Below, piece by piece: positions 43,253 to 51,064 of a stretch of DNA of 64,000 nt (position 1 is its first letter; every line of letters begins with the position of its first letter). The notes below the pieces were generated by a model. The model was given only the letters and a program-made list of their open reading frames with translations, searched no databases and was not told the origin of the DNA. This stretch comes from Flavobacteriales bacterium (GTDB lineage Bacteria > Bacteroidota > Bacteroidia > Flavobacteriales_F > PHOS-HE28): the NCBI GenBank assembly GCA_016788205.1, contig JAEUTA010000031.1, positions 292,576-356,575 on the forward strand, in the 5' to 3' direction. The position numbers and the translations under genes were made by a program.

Positions 43253-44221
43253 CTACCGCTTCGCCGCCGCCCTGCGCAACCGATCATTGATCGCTCGGCC
43301 AAGTCCCTCTTCCGGAAAGCGTTCGGCGAGGATGACATCGCAGTCGCTGGCGTCCAACATGCGCAACGCTGCGAAGAGCTTCTGTGCGGCTTCCTTCAGG
43401 TCGCTACTGGGTGAAAGCACTTCGCTCCGGTGTACCGGGTAAGTCTTGCTGAACGAGATCATGCCGATGCGTTGACCGTTGTGCGCTTTGAGCAGTTCAT
43501 CGAGGTCTCCCACCTGCACTGGCTTCCGTGGCGCATAGTGGCTCTCCAGCATACCTGGTGCTTGCACTGGAACCTCGACACCAGATGGGTCGCCTCCAGC
43601 AGTGCTTAGCGAAACCCCGAGGACCCTTTCGATCGCTTCTACAGGAACACCGCCTGGCCGATAGAGCCTCCATTCGCCAGCTTCCCAACCGATGATGGTG
43701 CTCTCCACGCCCACGTTGCACGCTCCGCCATCGAGGATGTACGGGATGCGCTCACCAAGCTGATCCGCCACGTGTTGCGCGGTCGTGGGGCTTACGTAGC
43801 CGAACGGGTTCGCACTGGGCGCCGCGAGCGGAAAGTCAAGGTTGCTCAACAGTTCCAGCGCCATCGGGTGCGCCGGCATGCGAACGCCCACGGTATCCAG
43901 GCCGCTCGTCACGATGTCAGGTACTTCGGGGCGTTTCGGCAGCACCAGCGTTAGCGGGCCGGGCCAGAATACGTTCATCATTCGTTCTGCGCCTTCGGGG
44001 AGCTCCAGCACCACACAACCAAGCTGTTCCATCCGCCCGATGTGAACGATCAGCGGATCGAAGCTGGGGCGTGCCTTGGTGGTGAAGATCTTCAACACGG
44101 CCTCCGGGTTGAATGCATCCGCAGCCAAGCCATAGACTGTCTCGGTGGGGATGGCCACGATATCGCCACCGCGCAGCAGATCAGCGGCGGTGCTCAGGTA
44201 GGTGCCGATGCGGGTGGACAT
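43253..44221 (-). CDS. tsaC: Threonylcarbamoyl-AMP synthase (Sua5/TsaC family)
   Basis: A 322-residue Sua5-type enzyme that makes threonylcarbamoyl-adenylate from threonine, bicarbonate and ATP for the t6A37 modification of ANN-decoding tRNAs. The YrdC domain (about 1-200) has the motif GGDIVAIPTETVYGLAADA, KARPSFDPLIVHI and PSANPFGYVSPT, and a C-terminal Sua5 domain with PGMLESHYAPRKPV follows. The ATG at 44221 lies 4 nt after a GATCTTTG box, supporting this start over the longer open frame. Confidence 0.95.
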   Translation of the reverse strand: MSTRIGTYLSTAADLLRGGDIVAIPTETVYGLAADAFNPEAVLKIFTTKARPSFDPLIVHIGRMEQLGCVVLELPEGAERMMNVFWPGPLTLVLPKRPEVPDIVTSGLDTVGVRMPAHPMALELLSNLDFPLAAPSANPFGYVSPTTAQHVADQLGERIPYILDGGACNVGVESTIIGWEAGEWRLYRPGGVPVEAIERVLGVSLSTAGGDPSGVEVPVQAPGMLESHYAPRKPVQVGDLDELLKAHNGQRIGMISFSKTYPVHRSEVLSPSSDLKEAAQKLFAALRMLDASDCDVILAERFPEEGLGRAINDRLRRAAAKR

Positions 44222-44225
44222 GGCG

Positions 44226-44233
44226 CAAAGATC
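44226..44233 (-). promoter_or_regulatory. -7-like box GATCTTTG before tsaC
   Basis: GATCTTTG on the minus strand ends 4 nt before the tsaC ATG, predicting a leaderless mRNA. Confidence 0.45.
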
Positions 44234-44374
44234 CGTATTGCACGGCGCAGGGGATGACATTCCCCATTCGCGGGGTGCGAATGCAGCGAAATGCGGCTTT
44301 TCACACTTCTTAACCTGCCACACATCCGTTCGGCACGGTTTGCGCGTAGATGTTCTTAACCAATACGAGTTACA

Positions 44375-44536
44375 ATGCCACGGGCAAAGAAGAAACTGGT
44401 GCTCAGCCAACCGATAAAAGAAGGCTTGAAAGCCATTAAAGTGCAGTTGGACCATCGCACTGTCATCACTCTGGCCAGTTTGAAAGCGCTCGACTTCTGG
44501 AAGAAGCGCTATCCGCAGGCGGTGGTGATCAGCTAA
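44375..44536 (+). CDS. Small basic protein of 53 residues
   Basis: A 53-codon gene starting ATG CCA CGG: it begins MPRAKKKLVLSQPIKEGLKA and ends KKRYPQAVVIS. It is basic and amphipathic, with no signal peptide or transmembrane segment, and reads as a compact folded domain with alternating hydrophobics (VQLDHRTVITLASLKALDFW). No overlap with other genes; it fills the gap between tsaC and GH3. An ACGGTTTG box ends about 40 nt upstream. I remember similar small ORFs in Flavobacteria but cannot confirm homology. Its stop is 10 bp from the convergent GH3 gene. Confidence 0.6.
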   Translation: MPRAKKKLVLSQPIKEGLKAIKVQLDHRTVITLASLKALDFWKKRYPQAVVIS

Positions 44537-44545
44537 GACGGTCCA

Positions 44546-46018
44546 CTACAAGCCCTCCACGTAACGCCTGTCATTGGCCAGCCGGGGGACCTTGCTCTGC
44601 GCATCGCTCATGCCGCGGGCTTTCATCCACGTTGTGAAAGCGCCACGAGGAAGCGAGCGGATCATCAGCGGTCGCAGCACTTTGCCAGTGATCAAGTCCT
44701 TATAGTAGACATTGCGCTTTTGCAGCGCCAAATCCATCAGTGCAGCGAACCCCGGCACGTCTTCCGGTGGGGAGGCGAATTCAATGTTCCATTCGTGATA
44801 AGGCAGCCCTTCCGACGGAGCCAGTTGTGGCGCCACGGTGAACTCCGCCACCTCGCAAGGCATCTGAGCCATGGCATCCTTCAAGGCTCCTTCCACTTCC
44901 TCCGCGATCACATGTTCGCCGAACGCACTGGTAAAATGCCTCGTGCGGCCTGTTACCACGATGCGGGGCGGTGAAAGCGATACGAACTTCACTGTATCGC
45001 CGATCTCGTAGCCCCAAAGGCCGGCGTTGGTGTACAAGACAAGTGCATATTGCACGTTGAGCTCCACTTCCGCGATGGACCGGGGCCGCCGATCTTCCCC
45101 GTGCATGGGCACGAATCCGAAGTAGATCCCATTGTCCAGTACGAGCAGCAATCCCTCTTCGTGGCTCTTGTCCTGGTAGGCGATGAAGCCTTCGCTCGCC
45201 GGGAATAACTCAACGCTCGGCACACTTCCCCCGATAAGCGACTCCATTCGGCTGCGGTAGGGCGCATAGTTCACTCCACCATACACGAAGAGTGAGAAAT
45301 TCGGGAATACCTCTTTCACGTTCGCCTTGCCCGTACGGGCCAGCAAGCGCTCGAAGTACATCTGCACCCACGCTGGAATACCACTGATCAGCCGCATATC
45401 CGCCAACCGGGTCTCGCCAACGATGGCTTCCACCTTCGTCTCCCAATCGGCGATGGTGTTGGTGGCGTAGCTCGGCATCCGGTTCCGCAGCAGGTACGCT
45501 GGAACGTGATTCGCCACGATCCCGCTGAGCCGTCCGCTGGGGATGTGTGTGTTCCTGTCCAGCACGGGACTGCCTTGCAGGAAGATCATCTTCCCATCCA
45601 CGAAACCCGCTTGGCCGCTATGGGCGATGTAGGCCAGCAGGGCCCGGCGCGCGCTGCCGATGTGGTTGGGCAGGCTCTCCTTGGTGATGGGGATGTACTT
45701 CGCGCCGCTGGTGGTGCCGCTCGTTTTGCACAGGTACAGCGGCTTGCCCGGCCAGAGGACATCCTCCTCACCGAATTTGACGCGATCGATATAGGGCTTG
45801 AAGCCTTCATAGTCGCGCAGAGGAACGGCCTGTACGAGATCCGTATGGCTTTGCACCGCGTGGATCCTGTGCTCCCTACCGAACGACGTATCGCCACCGA
45901 AACGCACCAGTTCCTTCAGTACCGCTGATTGTGTGGCACCCGGATCCAACGCGCGCTTCATTACCGCCTTGGTGACAGCATGTGCGTACGGCTTGGCGAT
46001 GGCTGACTTTAGGCTCAT
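44546..46018 (-). CDS. GH3 auxin-responsive-promoter family enzyme (acyl-adenylate/amidosynthetase type)
   Basis: A 490-residue member of the GH3 family, ANL-type enzymes that adenylate an acid and join it to an amine. The ATP-binding P-loop-like motif KTSGTTSGAKYIPI is clear, and later segments FVYGGVNYAPYR and LVLYTNAGLWGYEIGDTVKF match the plant and bacterial family. Bacterial GH3 substrates are mostly unknown. The ATG at 46018 is preceded by a TGCTTTTG box 17 nt upstream. Confidence 0.92.
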   Translation of the reverse strand: MSLKSAIAKPYAHAVTKAVMKRALDPGATQSAVLKELVRFGGDTSFGREHRIHAVQSHTDLVQAVPLRDYEGFKPYIDRVKFGEEDVLWPGKPLYLCKTSGTTSGAKYIPITKESLPNHIGSARRALLAYIAHSGQAGFVDGKMIFLQGSPVLDRNTHIPSGRLSGIVANHVPAYLLRNRMPSYATNTIADWETKVEAIVGETRLADMRLISGIPAWVQMYFERLLARTGKANVKEVFPNFSLFVYGGVNYAPYRSRMESLIGGSVPSVELFPASEGFIAYQDKSHEEGLLLVLDNGIYFGFVPMHGEDRRPRSIAEVELNVQYALVLYTNAGLWGYEIGDTVKFVSLSPPRIVVTGRTRHFTSAFGEHVIAEEVEGALKDAMAQMPCEVAEFTVAPQLAPSEGLPYHEWNIEFASPPEDVPGFAALMDLALQKRNVYYKDLITGKVLRPLMIRSLPRGAFTTWMKARGMSDAQSKVPRLANDRRYVEGL

Positions 46019-46097
46019 TGACCAAGGGTCGGGCACAAAAGCACGGGCAAGACCGGAGCGCTGCCCCTGCTACTTCCCCTGCTCCTTGAGTTCAAGA

Positions 46098-46991
46098 TCA
46101 TTCGAAGACCATGTAAGCCTGTGGGTCCACTGGCTCGCCATTTAGCCAAAGCTCGAAGTGCAGGTGCGGTCCGGTGGTGAGCTCGCCACTATTGCCTACG
46201 ATGGCGATCGCTTCTCCTGCTTTCACCTTGTCGCCCACCTTCTTGAGCAACACACTGTTATGCTTGTACGTGCTCACCAGATCGTTCACATGCTGGATCT
46301 GGAGCACATGACCGGCGTCGGTCGTCCAACTTGCCAAGGTGACCGTTCCCGCAAGACACGCTTTCACGGCAGCATCGGCCTTGGCCACTATGTCGATGCC
46401 GAAATGGTCGCTCTTGCGTTCGAACTTGCTGGTGACGATACCCCGCAACGGGGGGAAGAAGAAGACCCCGGCCAATTCCTTGCGGTCGGTGCCCACGCGG
46501 CCCTCCTTCAAGCTGAAGGCTTCTTCACGTGCCACCCGTTCCCGCATAACACTATCCGCAGGGCCGGCGCGTAGATCCGCCGGCCGGGGCTTCTCCGCAA
46601 GCGGAGCGAGCAGGCTTGCGCTGTCAGCCTTGACCTGCCCGCTGAGCACCGCCCGTAGATTCGCGATGTAGAGATCCCGCTCGTGCAGCCGCTGCTCCAA
46701 CGAGTCGGCCATGAGCAGGCTTCGATATGCGTTGCGCTTGGTCTCCTGGTCGGCATATCCGGGGATGTACCGCTTCAGGGGGGTAAGCACGATCACCGCA
46801 GTGACGAAAGCGCCATAGAGCAGGAAAGCGCCGACCCCGAGCAAAAGCACGTTCAGCCGATTCAACCGGATACTGAACCGCTCTTCGAACGTGCCATCAC
46901 TGATCAGCAGCAGCCGATACCGATCACGCAGCTTCCGCAGCCAGCGACGGCGACCGTCCCGGACAGGCTTGGGGGCAGCAACGGTGGGCAT
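46098..46991 (-). CDS. M23 family metallopeptidase (membrane-anchored peptidoglycan endopeptidase)
   Basis: A 297-residue protein with a basic cytoplasmic N-terminus, one transmembrane helix (about 50-72), a coiled-coil-like linker (about 80-170) and a LytM/M23 domain at about 190-295. The zinc ligands are in SDHFGIDI (His, Asp) and GPHLHFEL (His-x-His), so it can be catalytically active in cutting peptidoglycan cross-links. The ATG at 46991 is chosen because a GATATTTG box ends 4 nt before it; an in-frame ATG at 47012 lies upstream of that box. Divergent from sprE. Confidence 0.92.
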   Translation of the reverse strand: MPTVAAPKPVRDGRRRWLRKLRDRYRLLLISDGTFEERFSIRLNRLNVLLLGVGAFLLYGAFVTAVIVLTPLKRYIPGYADQETKRNAYRSLLMADSLEQRLHERDLYIANLRAVLSGQVKADSASLLAPLAEKPRPADLRAGPADSVMRERVAREEAFSLKEGRVGTDRKELAGVFFFPPLRGIVTSKFERKSDHFGIDIVAKADAAVKACLAGTVTLASWTTDAGHVLQIQHVNDLVSTYKHNSVLLKKVGDKVKAGEAIAIVGNSGELTTGPHLHFELWLNGEPVDPQAYMVFE

Positions 46992-46995
46992 CGCA

Positions 46996-47003
46996 CAAAT
47001 ATC
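46996..47003 (-). promoter_or_regulatory. -7-like box GATATTTG before the M23 peptidase
   Basis: GATATTTG on the minus strand ends 4 nt before the ATG at 46991 and faces away from the sprE promoter. Confidence 0.4.
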
Positions 47004-47061
47004 GGTGCTCATGCCCTGCCCTGACCCTTCTTCGGCATGTCCCCGATCAAGGCCAGTGAAA

Positions 47062-47069
47062 TATCTTCG
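47062..47069 (+). promoter_or_regulatory. -7-like box TATCTTCG before sprE
   Basis: TATCTTCG ends 28 nt before the sprE ATG, giving a short but not absent 5' leader. Confidence 0.4.
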
Positions 47070-47097
47070 CCCGTTCGTAGTTATCCCTGCCGGAACC

Positions 47098-49734
47098 ATG
47101 CACCGCAAGACTTACCCTCGCCTCGCCGCACTGCTTGTCGTGGCGGCCGTGCTGTTGGTCGGCTGCTCCCAGGAAAAAGACGCGTTCCTCAACCGCACGT
47201 TCCACCGCCTCACCGCACGGGACAACGGCTGGTTCAACGCCAACGAAAAGCTGCAGGAGGTGGTGGCGGGCATAGAAGATGCCCACCAGGACGACTACGA
47301 CCAGATCCTTCCTCTCTTCGTCTATGGTACCGACGAGCAGGCAAAATCGGCCACTCCGGACCTTGAGAAGTGCATCGACAAGTGCTCGCTGGTGATCGAA
47401 CGACACTCCATGACGATCGAGGGAAAGGAGCGGAACAAGTGGATAGACGATGCCTGGTTCGTGATCGCCAAGAGCCATTTCTACAAGCGGAATTATTACG
47501 AGGCGGAGCGCGGCTTCTCGCACATCAGCCGCCGTTTCAAAGGGGAGAACAGGCAGATGGAAAGCCTGATCTGGCTGGCACGCACGGCGATCCAACTGGA
47601 GCAGTTCGGCAAGGCCCAGAGCGCACTGGACGAGATCAAGGGCCAGAAGCAGCTGCCGAAGAAATTCGACCATGGGGAGTTGGAGGCCGTACAAGCTGAA
47701 TTGGACCTGAAGCGAGGTAAGGTGGATGATGCGATCGTTCACCTCGAAGCCGCCATCCCGAACGCGGAAAGCAAACGGGAGCGGGTTCGCTGGGCGTTCA
47801 TTCTGGCGCAACTCTATCAGATGAAAGGCCTGGACGACAAGGCCATCAAGCAGTTCGTGGCCGTGGGCAGGATGAATCCGCCGTATGAAATGGCCTTCCA
47901 CACCCAGATCTTCCAGGCGCTCGCCTTCAACAACGGTAACAGCAAGGAGATCCGCAAGAAGCTCAACCGCATGCTGCGGGACGACAAGCATATCGACCAT
48001 TTCGACATGCTCCACTACGCCTTGGCGGACCTCGACCTGAAGGAACGGAAGGACTCCTCGGCCGTCGAACACCTGATGACCAGCGCGAGGGTCAGCACCA
48101 CGGATGTGAAGCAGAAGGCCAAAACGTTCCTCAAGCTGGCTGACATCTACTTCGATGATCGTGCCTACGCCGACGCTCAGAAATACTACGACTCCACACA
48201 GACCATCATCGCGGAGAGCCATCTGCGCGCCGAAGAGGTGAAAACCCGCGCACGCGTGCTTGGAGAACTGGTGGAGCAGTTGAACATCATCGCCCGCGAG
48301 GACAGCCTTCAGGCTTTGGGGAAAATGGACGAGAAGGACCTGGAGAAGAAGATCCGGGGAATGATCCAGGATCGTGAGCGCGAGGAAGCCGCCCGCAAGC
48401 AGGCCGAAGAAGAAGCACGCGCTGCGGCGGAGGCCGACCCCGATGCGGGAAAGCCAGCGCCACCTACGAACGCTGGCGGACGTGGCAACTGGTACTTCTA
48501 CGACCCGCAGCAGATCGGCAGGGGTCTGTCCAATTTCCGCAAGAAGTGGGGCAATCGCGCGTTGGAGGACGACTGGCGACGCAAAGACAAGAGCGGTAGT
48601 GCCTTGATGGCACAGGAAGAGGAGCCCGAAGAGGAAAGCCCCGATGCCAAGGAGGAGCGCGAGAAGAAAGAGAACGCCTGGAAGGACCCCGCGTTCTACA
48701 CCAAGGACATCCCTACCAGCAATGAAGCCCTCGCTGCTTCTGATTCCATGATCTGTGCCGCGCTGTACACGAGCGGCATGATCTACAAGGAACAACTGAA
48801 GGATGCGGATAACGCCATCGAGAGCTTCGAGGTGTTGAACGGCCGTTTCGAGGAATGTCGCTACACGCCCGAGAGTTTCTACCAGCTCTACCGCATCTAC
48901 CTGGAGAAGGAGCAGACCACCAACTATTTCGCCCCGGACGGCATGGGGTCTCAGTACTACGCCAACGTGATCCTGGAGCGCTGGCCCGATTCAGAGTTCG
49001 CCCGCCTGGTGCGCGACCCCAATATCCTGCAAGCCGACGAGGCCCGGAAGAAGGAAGAGGAGGTCGCCTACAAGGAAGTCTATGACCGCTACCGCCAGTA
49101 CATGTTCAACAGTGTGATAATCTCCTGCGACGGCGTGATCGCGAACGAACCGCGCAACCACTTCCTTCCGAAGTATCACATACTGCGCGCCATGGCCATC
49201 GGTGGAACACGTGACACCAACGGCTTCCGAGCTGCCGTGAACGAGGTGAAGGCGAAGTTCCCAGGTACGGACGAAGAGCGAGCCGCCACCGAACTACTGG
49301 CAGCATTGGACCGGACCGCAGGGGCATCCACACAAGCTCCTCAGCGCAATGGGGCCGCAGGGGAGTATAAACCCGACCCGGGCCAGCACTACTTCGCACT
49401 GATCGTGCCCGGTACAGGAACCGATATGGATGCCCTCAAACGCAGCATTTCCGTGTTCAACCAACAGTACTTCCCCACCACACCCGTGGAGATCACCAAT
49501 AGCTTCCTGGACCCGCAGCATCAAGTGGTCCTGCTCAGTGGCTTTGCCTCAAAGACGAAGGCGATGGAGTACTTCAGCCTATTCAGCAGTGGGAATGAAC
49601 AACTCGTGGGAGTCAATGATCAGGGGTTTCCCGCTTTTCCCATCACCACAGGCAACTACGCCCAGTTGTACAAGAGCAAGGACGTGGACGGCTACACGGA
49701 CTTCTTCACCCAGAATTACCTTGACGGTCAGTAG
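47098..49734 (+). CDS. sprE: Type IX secretion / gliding motility lipoprotein SprE (PorW)
   Basis: An 878-residue TPR lipoprotein of the T9SS apparatus. Signal peptide with lipobox LLVGC (Cys22), then the family hallmark NRTFHRLTARDNGWFNANEKL, TPR repeats (about 90-440), a Glu/Lys/Ala-rich coiled coil with a Pro/Ala linker (about 440-480, EEARAAAEADPDAGKPAPP), NWYFYDPQQIGRG and a C-terminal domain (about 790-878) that resembles the SPOR-like end of these proteins (HYFALIVPGTGTDMDALK). In Porphyromonas PorW bridges the T9SS core. The several T9SS substrates in this window depend on this machinery. The ATG at 47098 gives the signal peptide. Confidence 0.93.
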   Translation: MHRKTYPRLAALLVVAAVLLVGCSQEKDAFLNRTFHRLTARDNGWFNANEKLQEVVAGIEDAHQDDYDQILPLFVYGTDEQAKSATPDLEKCIDKCSLVIERHSMTIEGKERNKWIDDAWFVIAKSHFYKRNYYEAERGFSHISRRFKGENRQMESLIWLARTAIQLEQFGKAQSALDEIKGQKQLPKKFDHGELEAVQAELDLKRGKVDDAIVHLEAAIPNAESKRERVRWAFILAQLYQMKGLDDKAIKQFVAVGRMNPPYEMAFHTQIFQALAFNNGNSKEIRKKLNRMLRDDKHIDHFDMLHYALADLDLKERKDSSAVEHLMTSARVSTTDVKQKAKTFLKLADIYFDDRAYADAQKYYDSTQTIIAESHLRAEEVKTRARVLGELVEQLNIIAREDSLQALGKMDEKDLEKKIRGMIQDREREEAARKQAEEEARAAAEADPDAGKPAPPTNAGGRGNWYFYDPQQIGRGLSNFRKKWGNRALEDDWRRKDKSGSALMAQEEEPEEESPDAKEEREKKENAWKDPAFYTKDIPTSNEALAASDSMICAALYTSGMIYKEQLKDADNAIESFEVLNGRFEECRYTPESFYQLYRIYLEKEQTTNYFAPDGMGSQYYANVILERWPDSEFARLVRDPNILQADEARKKEEEVAYKEVYDRYRQYMFNSVIISCDGVIANEPRNHFLPKYHILRAMAIGGTRDTNGFRAAVNEVKAKFPGTDEERAATELLAALDRTAGASTQAPQRNGAAGEYKPDPGQHYFALIVPGTGTDMDALKRSISVFNQQYFPTTPVEITNSFLDPQHQVVLLSGFASKTKAMEYFSLFSSGNEQLVGVNDQGFPAFPITTGNYAQLYKSKDVDGYTDFFTQNYLDGQ

Positions 49735-49753
49735 GATAACAGCAGTACGCGTC

Positions 49754-49761
49754 TATCTTTG
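49754..49761 (+). promoter_or_regulatory. -7 box TATCTTTG before the bactofilin/atp operon
   Basis: A perfect TAnnTTTG. It ends 35 nt before the ATG at 49797, so the ATP synthase operon may begin here with a short leader. Confidence 0.5.
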
Positions 49762-49796
49762 ACCCTGAAGTCACTCCCAGAACACGAGTAGGGAAC

Positions 49797-50264
49797 ATGT
49801 TCCGAAGCGATAAACCTGCGAACCCGGCACCCACGATGAACAAGACCGCAGAACCCGTAAGCCCCGGCAAGATCAACAGCATCATGGAGGGCACCTCCAT
49901 CGTCGGGGAGATCAACAGCGATAGCAACATTCGCATCGATGGCAAGGTGAAAGGCACGGTGAACGCACGTGGCCGCGTGATCGTGGGCCAGACCGGCATC
50001 ATCGAGGGTGAGGTGATCTGCCAGAGTTCGGATATCGAGGGCACGGTGATCGGCAAGATCAATTGCCAGGACCTGCTGAGCCTGAAGGCGACCGCCAAGC
50101 TCCAAGGCGACATCAACACGAAGAAGCTGGCCATCGAGCCCGGCGCCGTGTTCACCGGTAACTGCAGCATGGGCGGCGGTGTGGTGAAGGAGATGGACCC
50201 CGTGCGCCTGCGCACCGACAACGCTAACGCAGCGCGTCCGGAGCAGCAGCAAGCTGCCCGCTAA
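49797..50264 (+). CDS. Bactofilin (polymer-forming cytoskeletal protein)
   Basis: A 155-residue bactofilin: a disordered N-terminus (about 1-25) precedes a right-handed beta-helix of short repeats with Gly/Ile every 5-6 residues (GEINSDSNIRIDGKVKGTVN, GRVIVGQTGIIEGEVI, GTVIGKIN), then a Gln-rich tail (EQQQAAR). Bactofilins self-polymerise and act as membrane-linked scaffolds. In Bacteroidota this gene typically opens the ATP synthase cluster, as here. Confidence 0.93.
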   Translation: MFRSDKPANPAPTMNKTAEPVSPGKINSIMEGTSIVGEINSDSNIRIDGKVKGTVNARGRVIVGQTGIIEGEVICQSSDIEGTVIGKINCQDLLSLKATAKLQGDINTKKLAIEPGAVFTGNCSMGGGVVKEMDPVRLRTDNANAARPEQQQAAR

Positions 50265-50284
50265 GTCACCGCTGATCGCTTTCC

Positions 50285-50665
50285 ATGGCGACCCCGCAAC
50301 GGTCGTTCCTCGTTCCCCTTTCCGTGTTCACGCTGGCGTGCGCCGCTGTGCTGTTCGTCATTCTTCGCGCGGTCAAGGCACCGATCACCACGCACTACCT
50401 CTTCGCGCTGGTGTATTTCGCGGCCATCACCTTTTTCCTGCACCGCTGGCAGGAGAACAATTTCGCCACGGACCCCAAGGGTTTCGTGCGCCGCTTCATG
50501 ACCGGCCTGGTGCTGAAGATGTTCGCCTCCATCGCCGTGCTGGTGGTCTGTATGCTGCTCGTATCCGCTGAACTGCTGGTGCCCTTTACACTCAGCTTCG
50601 CGGTGCTCTACCTGGCCTACCTCGTCTTCAGCACGGCACGGTTGATGCGGCTTTCCCGCCCATGA
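50285..50665 (+). CDS. AtpI-like membrane protein
   Basis: A 126-residue inner-membrane protein with about four hydrophobic helices (7-30, 40-58, 72-92, 98-118). Its place between bactofilin and atpZ is the usual one for an AtpI-like protein, which in other bacteria helps assemble the c-ring or take up Mg2+. Sequence similarity to known AtpI is too weak to be certain. It overlaps atpZ by 4 nt (ATGA). Confidence 0.65.
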   Translation: MATPQRSFLVPLSVFTLACAAVLFVILRAVKAPITTHYLFALVYFAAITFFLHRWQENNFATDPKGFVRRFMTGLVLKMFASIAVLVVCMLLVSAELLVPFTLSFAVLYLAYLVFSTARLMRLSRP

Positions 50666-50895
50666 CACCGGACGAGAAGGAAACCGTCAAGAAAGTCCGC
50701 TCGGGCTACAACAGCTACCTGCGCTTCACCGGTTTGGGCTTTACCATGATCGGCATCATCCTCGTGTTCTGCTTTGCTGGCTACTGGCTGGACGGGCTCA
50801 TCGCTTGGAAGTATCCGGTCCTCACCATCGCCCTCAGCATGCTGGGCATCGCGGGGTCCATGGTGTACCTGTTCAAGGAAACGGGGCGGAAGTAA
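50662..50895 (+). CDS. atpZ: AtpZ/AtpI family protein
   Basis: A 77-residue protein with two transmembrane helices (about 22-42 and 53-73). The segment LGFTMIGIILVFCFAGYWLDGLI is the AtpZ-family motif, with the Gly-rich helix that ends in the conserved Asp. AtpZ with AtpI forms a Ca2+/Mg2+ transporter-like accessory of the ATP synthase in some bacteria. Translation overlaps the preceding gene. Confidence 0.85.
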   Translation: MTPDEKETVKKVRSGYNSYLRFTGLGFTMIGIILVFCFAGYWLDGLIAWKYPVLTIALSMLGIAGSMVYLFKETGRK

Positions 50896-50906
50896 CCCAT
50901 AGGAGC

Positions 50907-50956
50907 AGGAGCAAGCGCAGGAGCTAGGCGGGATCATTGCCCCTGCGCTTGCTCCT
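50907..50956. repeat. Strong inverted repeat in the atpZ-atpB gap
   Basis: AGGAGCAAGCGCAGG (50907-50921) is perfectly complementary to CCTGCGCTTGCTCCT (50942-50956) with a 20-nt loop. A 15-bp perfect stem is far more than chance. There is no T tract on either side, so it is either an mRNA processing/stability hairpin or a small repeat element; the putative atpB promoter box (51026-51033) lies downstream. Confidence 0.8.
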
Positions 50957-51025
50957 AGTCCTCATTCCTGACACTCATCGGACACGATCTCGCATTAAGG
51001 AGTTCCATCATTCCCAACGGAATTC

Positions 51026-51033
51026 TACCTTCG
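51026..51033 (+). promoter_or_regulatory. -7-like box TACCTTCG before atpB
   Basis: TACCTTCG ends 31 nt before the atpB ATG. Together with the hairpin upstream it suggests an internal promoter that separates atpB-G from the bactofilin part of the operon. Confidence 0.35.
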
Positions 51034-51064
51034 CGGCCGCAAACAGGGGTACAACCCTTAAGTG

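Noticed and set aside
47047-48795. 582-residue open frame antisense to sprE
   Set aside because: Antisense shadow; leucine/valine-rich with no recognisable family.
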